Shown: piece by piece, positions 42,470-51,009 of the stretch
Layout of the letters: every line of letters starts with the position of its first letter
Numbering within the stretch: the first letter of the stretch is position 1
NCBI GenBank assembly: GCA_964350245.1
Contig: CAYGJC010000003.1
Coordinates: 98,987-162,986, forward strand
DNA from: JAJACP01 sp964350245
Lineage (GTDB): Bacteria; Chlamydiota; Chlamydiia; Chlamydiales; JAAKFR01
DNA: 64,000 nucleotides
Direction: 5' to 3'
The notes under the pieces: generated by a model
What the model was told of the DNA's origin: nothing
Database searches by the model: none
What the model saw: the letters and a program-made list of their open reading frames with translations, nothing else
Position numbers and translations under genes: made by a program

Positions 42470-44073
42470 AAGAGACGCTCAAACAAAAACTCCTACAGAC
42501 CCCTGCAGGTCCGCAGTGGAGCCAAATTGGTGTGCGCCATCATCACGGCATCTGCGTTCCCCTTTTTTCTCTTCTCTCAGAGAGAAGTTGTGGCATAGGC
42601 GAGTTTCTTGACCTGATTCCCCTGATCGGCTGGTGCCAAGACTTGAAAATGGACGTGATTCAACTTTTGCCTCTCAATGACATCGGTCTTGGAACCAGCC
42701 CCTATAGCGCTCTTTCTGCCAACGCATTGACTCCTATTCATCTCTCTCTTTTTGCCCTGCCCGACCTGGATCGAGTCCCTGACTACCAAGTCAAGCTGGC
42801 CAAAATACGGTATTGGAATCGAACCAGCCGCGTCAAGTATCACATTGTACGCGAGTTAAAATTTGCCTTTCTGCGTGAATATTTCCGTTGTGTCTACGAT
42901 GACTTTTCAAGATCTGTCGATTACCGCTCCTTTATGGAGCAAAATCCGTGGCTCGTCCCCTACTCTCTTTTTAAAGCGCTTAAAGAAGATCAAATGTGGA
43001 AAACCTGGGAAGAGTGGCCCACACACTTAAAGAGCCCCTCTGAAAAAGGTTATCATGAGCTACTCGAGCAGCACAAAGAGCGGTGCAATTTCCACACCTT
43101 TCTCCAGTATCTCTGCTATAAGCAGCTTGAAGAGGTGAAAAAAATTGCCAACGAAAAAGGTGTCTACATCAAAGGAGATATACCGATCTTAATTAGCCGC
43201 GATAGTGCGGATGTGTGGCACAAGCGACACCTTTTTTTTCTCCATCAGGCTGTTGGCGCTCCTCCGGACATGTATTCTCGTGATGGACAAGATTGGGGCT
43301 TTCCGGTTTATGATTGGGAGGAGCTAGAGAAGCGTGACTACGACTGGTGGCGTGAAAGACTGCAGATCGCCTCGCACCTCTATAACCTCTATCGGATTGA
43401 TCATGTGGTCGGATTTTTTCGTCTATGGACCATCCCACTTGGTAAAACAGCCAAAGAAGGACTGTTCACCCCTGCAAATCCGGAAGAGTGGATTCCGCAT
43501 GGAAAAAAACTCATGGAAATGATGATCAAAACAGCCCCCATTCTTCCTATCGGCGAAGATCTGGGGCTGGTTCCCGATTCGGTCAAACAGTGTCTCTATG
43601 ATCTAGGCATTTGCGGAACTAAGATGATGCGCTGGGAGCGCAACTATGAGGCGGGAGGAAGCTTTATTCCAATTCAGGATTACCAGCCGATGACCATGTC
43701 GACTGTATCGACGCATGACTCAGACACACTCCAACTATGGTGGCGTCATTTTCCCAAAGAAGCAAAGCTTTTCTCGGAATTTAAAGGGTGGGATTATAAG
43801 CCCTTCTTAACCTTGGAACGGCATAAAGAGATTTTGTGTGACTCTCACCGCTCAGCAAGCCTTTTCCATATTAATTTACTGCAGGAGTACTTGGCTCTTT
43901 TCCCCGATCTTGTGTCCAAAAATGCCAACAACGAGCGTATCAACATTCCGGGTAAAATCCTCGATACCAACTGGACGTATCGTTTTCGCCTTCCGGTCGA
44001 AAAAATCGTGGCACATATCCCCTTACGCCATGCGATGAACGACATCATCCCTTCACAGCCAATGCCCCCTTAA
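42466..44073 (+). CDS. malQ: 4-alpha-glucanotransferase (amylomaltase)
   Basis: A 535-residue GH77 enzyme that transfers maltosyl units in glycogen metabolism. Motifs are PLNDIGLGTSPYSALSANA near the start, YRIDHVVGFFRLW with the nucleophile Asp, PIGEDLGLVP with the acid/base Glu, and TVSTHDSDTL. The start ATG 42466 overlaps the chaperone stop. The pairing of malQ with a type III chaperone is as I recall it from Chlamydia and appears to be an ancient arrangement. Length is normal. Confidence 0.95.
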   Translation: MKETLKQKLLQTPAGPQWSQIGVRHHHGICVPLFSLLSERSCGIGEFLDLIPLIGWCQDLKMDVIQLLPLNDIGLGTSPYSALSANALTPIHLSLFALPDLDRVPDYQVKLAKIRYWNRTSRVKYHIVRELKFAFLREYFRCVYDDFSRSVDYRSFMEQNPWLVPYSLFKALKEDQMWKTWEEWPTHLKSPSEKGYHELLEQHKERCNFHTFLQYLCYKQLEEVKKIANEKGVYIKGDIPILISRDSADVWHKRHLFFLHQAVGAPPDMYSRDGQDWGFPVYDWEELEKRDYDWWRERLQIASHLYNLYRIDHVVGFFRLWTIPLGKTAKEGLFTPANPEEWIPHGKKLMEMMIKTAPILPIGEDLGLVPDSVKQCLYDLGICGTKMMRWERNYEAGGSFIPIQDYQPMTMSTVSTHDSDTLQLWWRHFPKEAKLFSEFKGWDYKPFLTLERHKEILCDSHRSASLFHINLLQEYLALFPDLVSKNANNERINIPGKILDTNWTYRFRLPVEKIVAHIPLRHAMNDIIPSQPMPP

Positions 44074-44156
44074 CTAGATCTCGAAAAAACGTGTTTGTAT
44101 AAATTCTCCTCATAATGTTATGTCGACTATAAAACTGAAAATGTATAGGAATTGAG

Positions 44157-45218
44157 ATGATGCATTTAAAAAAAGCCCTATTCACAGCAATTCTTCTATT
44201 GAGTAGCCCTCTATTATGTGCGGATGTCTTCTATAATGACTTCCCTGATGAATGCTGCTATGACTGCTGCTCCAATGGCTATACGTTTGCAGTTTGGTTT
44301 GATCCCATGGCAGTGAAACCGTGTCAATCTAACCTACGCTTTGTCACCATTAGAGAAGAAGATGCAACCGTATCGGATACGCTCACTGACTACTCTTTAC
44401 ACCCTGATTGGGACTTTGGGTTTCGGCTAGGCGGCGGCATCAAATCACAATGTAAACCTTGGTCGTTCCGCGCCGATTATACTCACTGGGAGAATCGCTC
44501 CAGTGGTTCTGCAATCGCAACAAGTCTTGGCGCGGGGGTGGAGATGGTTCCCATTGATGGAACCCTACGCCCTGCTCTGGGCCCCAACGTATCTGTAGAA
44601 GACGGCTTTACAGCGACTACATCCATATCTTTAAACTATGAGTATTCTTTATTTGATCTAACAGCTGCTTGGTCTTGTTGTGTTTGCCGTAATCTTAAGC
44701 TAACTCCTTACGGGGGATTGAGAGGGTTTTGGTTCAAAACAAATGCCAAGCAAATCAACGCAAATGAAGCAAACTTCATCTATTCTCCTTCAGGAGACCT
44801 CTCAACAGCAACAAACGACTACACGGCATATGGCATTGTAGGAGGACTACGATTTAACTATAGGCTTTGCGGCTGTTTCCATTTCTATGGTTCCTTTGGA
44901 GGCTCGATTTTGGCGGGAGAAAACACGTTCTTCCTTTCAGAATATGCGTCTCAAAACCCTATACCTCTTGTGATCAACGAGGAAAAGCTCTGTCTGTATA
45001 ATCACAGTTTGGAAGGGGCTTGGGGAATCACGTACGACACCTGTTTTTGTGGACTGAACACACACATAGGTGTGGGTTACGAAGTCACGCAATGGAATGA
45101 AACCTTACCAAGTCCTCTTGGATATAACATATCGGGAATTTCTTCAGTGGACGATGTTCCGTCACCTCGAGGACTTTTTGTTCAGGCAATCACAGCGCGC
45201 CTTGGGATCGCGTACTAA
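44157..45218 (+). CDS. Cysteine-rich MOMP-like outer membrane beta-barrel protein
   Basis: A 353-residue exported protein with a signal peptide (MHLKKALFTAILLLSSPLLC, cut after Ala) and a barrel-like C-terminal part ending in aromatic RLGIAY. It holds 15 cysteines, many in pairs such as CCYDCC, SCCVC, LCGC and CFC, which fits a disulphide-linked outer membrane as in Chlamydia MOMP. Strand patterns such as FGFRLGGGIKSQ, SFRADYTHWENRS and PYGGLRGFWFKTN resemble the MOMP-like/Lpg1974-type families of environmental chlamydiae. TATAAA at 44128-44133 is a possible -10 box. Porin or adhesin function is inference. Confidence 0.8.
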   Translation: MMHLKKALFTAILLLSSPLLCADVFYNDFPDECCYDCCSNGYTFAVWFDPMAVKPCQSNLRFVTIREEDATVSDTLTDYSLHPDWDFGFRLGGGIKSQCKPWSFRADYTHWENRSSGSAIATSLGAGVEMVPIDGTLRPALGPNVSVEDGFTATTSISLNYEYSLFDLTAAWSCCVCRNLKLTPYGGLRGFWFKTNAKQINANEANFIYSPSGDLSTATNDYTAYGIVGGLRFNYRLCGCFHFYGSFGGSILAGENTFFLSEYASQNPIPLVINEEKLCLYNHSLEGAWGITYDTCFCGLNTHIGVGYEVTQWNETLPSPLGYNISGISSVDDVPSPRGLFVQAITARLGIAY

Positions 45219-45227
45219 CCGAGCCCA

Positions 45228-47801
45228 TCAGAAGCACATTCTTCCGTCTTTAACGGTTAGTTTGACCTCTTTATTGGGAACAATGCGGCCTTCTAAGAGC
45301 GCTTTGGAAAGAGGATTGACCACCTCATGCTGAATCAATCGTTTCAGCGGCCTGGCCCCAAACGCAGGATCATACCCCTCCTTGGCCAAATGCTGGATCA
45401 CCTCATTGCCCCAGCTAAGGGTAATATGTCTTTCTGCCAAGCGCCTCACTACACGATCCATCTGGATCTCCACAATCTGCGCCATCTGCTCCTCCTGTAG
45501 AGGGAGAAAAGGGAGAATCTCATCCAATCGATTTAAAAATTCAGGGCGAAAATGCTGCCGCAATACAGGTTCGACCGTCTCTAAAACGCGCTCTTTGGTT
45601 AGGTTCTCTTTTTTGATCGCCTCCATCAACTGATCTGAACCTAAGTTTGAGGTCATGATAAACAGAGCGTTTTTACAGTTTACTTTACGTCCCTTACTAT
45701 CAGTTAATCTTCCATCATCAAAGACTTGTAGAAGAATGTTAAAGACATCGTGATGTGCCTTTTCAATTTCATCGAGCAAAACAACCGCGTAAGGGCGACG
45801 CCGGAGTGCTTCAGAGAGCTGCCCTCCTTCATCGTAGCCTACATAGCCCGGAGGCGAACCGATCAACTTAGAAACGGTATGTTTCTCCATATACTCAGAC
45901 ATATCTAAGCGGATCATGGCCTCTTCATTATCAAAGAGCTGCTCAGCCAATGCCTTGGCAAGCTCGGTTTTTCCAACACCCGTTGGACCCAAGAAAAGAA
46001 AAGCACCTGTGGGACGATTAGGATCGTTGAGGCCTGCTCGCGCTGCACGAATGGCATCGCTCACTGCTGTGATCGCAAACTCCTGCCCTACTACACGCTC
46101 CCCAAGAGCTTTTTCTAAAAGCAACAGTTTTTCTGCTTCACCTTCCATCATTTTCTGCACCGGGATCCCAGTCCATTTAGCGACAATCTGCGCGACTAAA
46201 TACTCATCCACCTCTTCTTGCAAAAGGCGATTTTCCTTTTTCGATAGCTTCTCTTCAGCCTCTTCAATCTCTTTTTTCAATGCGGGAAGTTCATTATAGC
46301 GAATCTGCGCCACACGATTGTAGTCGGCTACTCTTTCAGCCTCTTCTTCTTGAAAGCGAAGCTGTTCGAGTTGGTTTTTCTTTTCTTTGACCGAAACAAG
46401 AATTGTCTTTTCGTTATCCCATCTCTGTTTGAGTAGAGCGAGCTCTTCTTTAAGCTGAGCAATCTTTTTATCGAGATCCGTACTCTCCTCTTTGGCAACA
46501 GGAGTCTCTTCACGCTTGAGTCCCTCTTGTTTCACAATAAGCGAGGCAAGCTCACGTTCCTTAATGTCGATTGGAAGCGGACGTGAGCCTAACTGCATCC
46601 GAATTAAGCTCGCTGCTTCGTCTATGAGGTCAATTGCTTTGTCCGGCAAAAAGCGATCGGAGATGTAACGGTGTGAGAGCATCACAGCTGCATGGAGCGC
46701 CCCTTCGGTGATCCGCACCCCGTGATAAATTTCATACCGTTCACGCAGACCGCGGAGAATCGCAATGGCATCTTCCAATGAGGGCTCTGAGATGGTGACA
46801 GGCTGAAAACGCCGTTCGAGAGCCGCATCTTTTTCAATGTACTTTTGATACTCGTTTAAAGTTGTGGCTCCCACACAGTGGAGGGTGCCTCGCGCCAGAG
46901 CGGGTTTTAATAAGTTGGCTGCATCCATTGCTCCCTCAGCAGCTCCGGCTCCGACAAGAGTGTGCACCTCATCAATAAAGAGGATCACCTTTCCCTCACT
47001 CTGCTCAACTTCTTGTAAAATGCCTTTAAGCCGCTCTTCAAACTCCCCTCTAAATTTGGTGCCCGCAATCAAGCTGCCCATATCAAGAGAGACCAGCTCT
47101 TTGTCTAAGAGTGAATCAGGCACATCTTTTTGAATAATTCTTTGTGCAAGCCCCTCAGCAATGGCTGTTTTTCCCACGCCCGGCTCCCCAATGAGCATCG
47201 GGTTGTTTTTGGTCCGACGGCTCAAAACCTGGATGGTCCGACGGATCTCCTCATCGCGTCCAATCACAGGATCAAGCTTTCCCTCACGGGCCAGGGCCGT
47301 GTAGTTTTTACAAAACTTCTCCAAACTCTTCATACTTGTTTCTGCTGTTGGCGAATCCATATGGCGATCTCCTCGCACTTTTCTAATTGATGATTGAATC
47401 TGCTTAAGTGAAATTCCACTTCTCTCTCTCCAAGCAGCAAAAGGTTCTCCACCCCCCTTCCAGTAGCTTAGCAGAAAATGATCTCCTGAGATGTAGGTGT
47501 CTTCCCACTGTTTGGCAAACTGCTGCGCATCGTGAATGCGCGCCTGCAAATTACGTGCGGGTTTAGGCGGCTCTCCCTCCCCCGAATAGGTGGGCAGGTG
47601 GTTAAGCGCATCCACAACAGAACGGGTTAAATCTTCTGCGCCGCCGACTGTCTCTTCAATAAGCGAGTAGAAATACCCTTGGGCCTCTTCTAAAAAAGCC
47701 AGAAGAAGATGATTTTCCGTCACCTCGGGATTATGCAACTGCTCAGCTTTCTGAAAAGCGCTTTGCAATGCGCTCTGCGTGGCATCTGAGAAATTTTCCA
47801 T
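45228..47801 (-). CDS. clpB: ATP-dependent chaperone ClpB
   Basis: An 857-residue hexameric disaggregase that works with DnaK. Order: N-terminal Clp repeats (1-145), AAA+ 1 (Walker A GEPGVGKT, about 203-210; Walker B VILFIDEVH), coiled-coil middle domain (about 400-520), AAA+ 2 (Walker A GPTGVGKT; Walker B VVLLDEIEKAH) and a C-terminal small domain with FGARPLKRLIQHEV. It lacks the ClpP-binding IGF/L loop. It is transcribed after sthA and the TPR gene, 41 bases downstream. It converges with the MOMP-like gene. Confidence 0.97.
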   Translation of the reverse strand: MENFSDATQSALQSAFQKAEQLHNPEVTENHLLLAFLEEAQGYFYSLIEETVGGAEDLTRSVVDALNHLPTYSGEGEPPKPARNLQARIHDAQQFAKQWEDTYISGDHFLLSYWKGGGEPFAAWRERSGISLKQIQSSIRKVRGDRHMDSPTAETSMKSLEKFCKNYTALAREGKLDPVIGRDEEIRRTIQVLSRRTKNNPMLIGEPGVGKTAIAEGLAQRIIQKDVPDSLLDKELVSLDMGSLIAGTKFRGEFEERLKGILQEVEQSEGKVILFIDEVHTLVGAGAAEGAMDAANLLKPALARGTLHCVGATTLNEYQKYIEKDAALERRFQPVTISEPSLEDAIAILRGLRERYEIYHGVRITEGALHAAVMLSHRYISDRFLPDKAIDLIDEAASLIRMQLGSRPLPIDIKERELASLIVKQEGLKREETPVAKEESTDLDKKIAQLKEELALLKQRWDNEKTILVSVKEKKNQLEQLRFQEEEAERVADYNRVAQIRYNELPALKKEIEEAEEKLSKKENRLLQEEVDEYLVAQIVAKWTGIPVQKMMEGEAEKLLLLEKALGERVVGQEFAITAVSDAIRAARAGLNDPNRPTGAFLFLGPTGVGKTELAKALAEQLFDNEEAMIRLDMSEYMEKHTVSKLIGSPPGYVGYDEGGQLSEALRRRPYAVVLLDEIEKAHHDVFNILLQVFDDGRLTDSKGRKVNCKNALFIMTSNLGSDQLMEAIKKENLTKERVLETVEPVLRQHFRPEFLNRLDEILPFLPLQEEQMAQIVEIQMDRVVRRLAERHITLSWGNEVIQHLAKEGYDPAFGARPLKRLIQHEVVNPLSKALLEGRIVPNKEVKLTVKDGRMCF

Positions 47802-47842
47802 GCACTAAATTTAGACAAAAAACGGGTAAAATTCAAGTCGAT

Positions 47843-49270
47843 TTATTCTGGACAGTGCTGAAGTAAAGTCCGTCTTAACTCTTTAAGCGCTTTGGGAGAA
47901 AAATCTCTCTCAGCCGTAATTGCTTCGGCTTGTTTCAGATAACGCCAACAGTTTTTGTAGTCGTGCCGCTCTCCATGCAACACGGCCAAGTAATAGGCTG
48001 TGACAGGATTATCGGGATCAAGTGCATCATACTGTTTAAGTACAGCAATGGCTTCCTTGGCTCGATTCAGCTGTATCCAACTCACCGCAAGCTGATGAAT
48101 TCCTTCTCGAAACTCGGGATAGGTTTTTAAAATCTCTTGGATCTCTTTCTGCTTTTTTAAAATCGATTCACGAGTTTCATCGACCCGCGAAAAAATAGCC
48201 TGAATCCCTGCTAAATCAACTTTGCCTGCTAAGTAATCACTCGCAATCCCGTTTTTCACCACAGCCTCGTCCGGAATCACCTCGGCAACCTCTTTTAGCA
48301 AAGCCTCACCCTCAGCGGTTTTCCCGGTGAAGAGATAACTATAACCTAGCAGCTCTTTGACCAATGGATCAGCTTGCATGTAGGGGCGTGCTTTTTCATA
48401 GGCTGCAACGGCTTGGTCAAACTGATGGGCATGCAGATAGGTCGAGGCTTGGTTCACATGTGTCATTCCAATAACCTCTTTGAGCGTCCGCTCTTGCAAG
48501 CAACGGGTATTGACACTCAAGTAGGCTTCGCTTGGATGATCCACTCCGCGCGCGGTTGTCTCAATGTTGGTGATTTGATCACCTTCCCGATACCGAATGT
48601 AGATGTGGCCGGGTGGCGTGATGATCTCTAGTGGAAGTTCAATCCTCTGTGCGACAGCCAAATAAAGAGCCGTTACACCCAAACAGACCCCCAAATGATT
48701 ATCCATCACAGAGGGAAGAAAGGTGTAGAGATCAATTTTTTCGGCATAAACCGAATGAGGAGGGAACCGAAAGTGCATCTCATCGAAAATCAAACGATTC
48801 GTCTCCCGAATCTTGTCTAAAGGCGTAGCCCCTTCAGGTAATCGAGATAAGATCTGCAAAGCCATCAAGTCCAACATCGCCGAGTAGCAACGTGCCTGGT
48901 AGTAGGCATCTTCCTTTCCCTCCAGTTGAGAGAGTAGCAAAGCCATCCCTAAATCGATCTCCTCAGAGGGACAGGCGATCACCTCAGCCTCAGTGCAGGC
49001 ACCATATCCCTTTAAGGCACGATTCGGCAAATGAGAAGCCAGGTTCTCAATCACACAAATTTCATGCTCGCTCAGTTGTTCAGATGCTCTGTGTAGCGCA
49101 GAGGCGACCACATCAATCTCTTCTTTGGAGGAGGCATTGAGTAGGGAAAAAGCCCGGTTTAAAGCACGATCCTGCTCAGGATAAAGCTCATAAAAAGCAA
49201 GAGTTTGGGAAACAGACTGAGGATCCAGGCTGTTAAAAAGGGCCAAGGTGGCAATAAGGAGCGATTTCAT
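47843..49270 (-). CDS. Exported transglutaminase-like (SirB1) and TPR protein
   Basis: A 475-residue protein with an N-terminal signal-like stretch (MKSLLIATLALFNSL). The region about 150-270 shows the SirB1/transglutaminase-like core: NRLIFDEMHFRF, LGVCLGVTALYLAVAQR with a candidate catalytic Cys, and PPGHIYIRYREG with a candidate His. Tetratricopeptide-like repeats fill the C-terminal half (ASTYLHAHQFDQAVAAYEKA, TAYYLAVLHGERHDYKNC). The start ATG overlaps the sthA stop (ATGA). Function is unknown; a peptidase-like role or protein scaffolding in the periplasm are possible. Confidence 0.78.
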   Translation of the reverse strand: MKSLLIATLALFNSLDPQSVSQTLAFYELYPEQDRALNRAFSLLNASSKEEIDVVASALHRASEQLSEHEICVIENLASHLPNRALKGYGACTEAEVIACPSEEIDLGMALLLSQLEGKEDAYYQARCYSAMLDLMALQILSRLPEGATPLDKIRETNRLIFDEMHFRFPPHSVYAEKIDLYTFLPSVMDNHLGVCLGVTALYLAVAQRIELPLEIITPPGHIYIRYREGDQITNIETTARGVDHPSEAYLSVNTRCLQERTLKEVIGMTHVNQASTYLHAHQFDQAVAAYEKARPYMQADPLVKELLGYSYLFTGKTAEGEALLKEVAEVIPDEAVVKNGIASDYLAGKVDLAGIQAIFSRVDETRESILKKQKEIQEILKTYPEFREGIHQLAVSWIQLNRAKEAIAVLKQYDALDPDNPVTAYYLAVLHGERHDYKNCWRYLKQAEAITAERDFSPKALKELRRTLLQHCPE

Positions 49271-50658
49271 GACTCAATTTTGTTCAGTCCATTTAGCGCA
49301 GCAATGCGGTACCCTTCGGCAAAGGTGGGGTAATTGAAAACCTGGTCAACAAAGTAGTCAATCTTAGCCCCAAAGGACATCGCAACCTGCCCTGTGTGGA
49401 TCACCTCAGTCGCATTTCTACCCACAATGTGCACCCCCAGCACCTCTCGAGTCTCTCGATGAAAGAGAATCTTGAACATGCCCAAATGGCTAGAACCGGC
49501 TATGTGACTGCGGGCAATTTCATAATAGTAAGCCCGCCCCACTTCATACGCGACATTCTTTTGCTGTAGCTCCTCTTCAGTATAGCCACAGCAAGATATT
49601 TCGGGAATCGTATAGATGCCCAGAGGAAAAAAGGTAGGGAAAAGATGCGTTGGAGCCCCAAAGGCGTGGCGAGCAGCTAGGCGTCCCTGCTCCATACTAG
49701 TTGAGGCCAGGGCCGGATATCCAATGACATCACCACCTGCATAAATGTGAGGCGCTGAGGTTTGAAAGTGCTCATTGACCGGAATGTAACCTCTTTCATT
49801 GAGTTCAATCGCCGTTCGTTCAATCTGCATCCCTTGCACATTCGCCTCTCGTCCAAGTGCATATAAAAGAACCTCAGCTTCATAAATCGTTTCGTCTTCA
49901 CACTCTACCCGCGCATGATTCCCCACTCTTTTAATCGTCTTAGGTACTTTGAGTGGAAGGAAATCGAGTCCAAATTCTTTCAAGCCCACTTGTAGATGAA
50001 TGCCAATCTCAGCATCTAGACCGGGAAGGAGGCGCTCGCGCTTGTCAAGGACGGTCACCTCCGTGCCTAGCGTGGCAAAAAAACTGGCGTATTCGGCACC
50101 GATTACACCCCCACCCAGTACCAACATGGTTTTGGGGACACTGTTGATTGTCAAAAGCCGAGTTGAGTCTAAAATGACGTCCTCATCGAAGGGAACATGC
50201 AGCGGATTGCGCGGTTCAGATCCAGTTGCAATTAAAAATTTTTCTGCTTCCACTTCCCAAGCTGGCTCCCCTCTATAATTGGTCACTAGGAGTTTATTGG
50301 GGGTTTCAAATTGCGCCCTTCCCTGTAAAAAACGAATCTTGTTTTTCTTAAAATGCCGAAGTAAAATAGCCCTCTCCCCTTCTAAAACAGTCGAGAGTCG
50401 GTAGTTCAAATCAAAAATTGTCACCTCGCGGAGGCAACTGGAACCGTAAAAACTTCTTTCATTATAGCGAGTAAGATCTATAATGGCTTCTCTCAATGAC
50501 TTGGAAGGGATTGTTCCCGAATTGAGACAGTTACCTCCCGGAACAATATCGCGTTCTATCAATGCGACCGATTTTCCTAGCTTTGAGGCTTGAATCGCAC
50601 TTGTTTGTCCAGCAGGGCCTGAACCGATAACAGCAAAGTCAACTTTTATTTTTTCCAT
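49267..50658 (-). CDS. sthA: Soluble pyridine nucleotide transhydrogenase
   Basis: A 463-residue FAD enzyme that exchanges reducing equivalents between NADPH and NAD+. FAD motif GSGPAGQTSAIQ near the N-terminus, second Rossmann GGGVIGAEYASFFATLG, and YAGGDVIGYPALAS. The redox region reads NCLNSGTIPSKSLREA; the second active-site cysteine of lipoamide dehydrogenase is replaced by Thr, which marks the SthA class. The start is ATG 50658; a GTG at 50667 is possible. Followed directly by the SirB1/TPR gene. I do not recall SthA next to these genes in Chlamydia. Confidence 0.92.
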   Translation of the reverse strand: MEKIKVDFAVIGSGPAGQTSAIQASKLGKSVALIERDIVPGGNCLNSGTIPSKSLREAIIDLTRYNERSFYGSSCLREVTIFDLNYRLSTVLEGERAILLRHFKKNKIRFLQGRAQFETPNKLLVTNYRGEPAWEVEAEKFLIATGSEPRNPLHVPFDEDVILDSTRLLTINSVPKTMLVLGGGVIGAEYASFFATLGTEVTVLDKRERLLPGLDAEIGIHLQVGLKEFGLDFLPLKVPKTIKRVGNHARVECEDETIYEAEVLLYALGREANVQGMQIERTAIELNERGYIPVNEHFQTSAPHIYAGGDVIGYPALASTSMEQGRLAARHAFGAPTHLFPTFFPLGIYTIPEISCCGYTEEELQQKNVAYEVGRAYYYEIARSHIAGSSHLGMFKILFHRETREVLGVHIVGRNATEVIHTGQVAMSFGAKIDYFVDQVFNYPTFAEGYRIAALNGLNKIES

Positions 50659-50674
50659 GGATTTCACTGTAGAC

Positions 50675-50703
50675 TTGCAAGATACATGCCAGGGTGCTAT
50701 AGT
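50675..50703 (+). promoter_or_regulatory. Promoter for rpmB
   Basis: TTGCAA at 50675-50680 and TATAGT at 50698-50703 are separated by exactly 17 bases. The start point near 50710 gives a short leader with TTGGAG (50721-50726) as ribosome binding site. This is among the best promoter matches in the window. Confidence 0.68.
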
Positions 50704-50733
50704 CTTTTCTCAATTCAAGTTTGGAGTTTTACA

Positions 50734-51009
50734 ATGTCTAGGAAGTGTCAAGTTACAGGCAAGAAACCGAAGCCGGGATTTAGCTATACCATTCGTGGAA
50801 TCGCTAAAAAGAAGAAAGGAATCGGACTCAACATTACAGGAAAAAACAAACGCCGTTTTCTTCCAAACCTAGTGACTAAGCGTTTTTGGTTTCCTGAAGA
50901 GAACCGTTTTGTGACCCTTCGTCTTTCCACATCCGCGATGCGCACCATCGATAAGCGCGGTTTAGCGACTGTTGTAAAAGAAATGCGTGCACAAGGTCAG
51001 AAAATCTAA
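50734..51009 (+). CDS. rpmB: 50S ribosomal protein L28
   Basis: A 91-residue basic protein of the large subunit. It begins MSRKCQVTGKKPKPGFSYT and contains GKNKRRFLPNLVTKRFW and LRLSTSAMRTIDKRG, typical for L28. The start ATG 50734 follows TTGGAG; upstream frame residues to 50686 are not part of the family. The UbiD gene starts at the base after its stop. rpmB next to this decarboxylase gene is as I recall in Chlamydia. Confidence 0.95.
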   Translation: MSRKCQVTGKKPKPGFSYTIRGIAKKKKGIGLNITGKNKRRFLPNLVTKRFWFPEENRFVTLRLSTSAMRTIDKRGLATVVKEMRAQGQKI

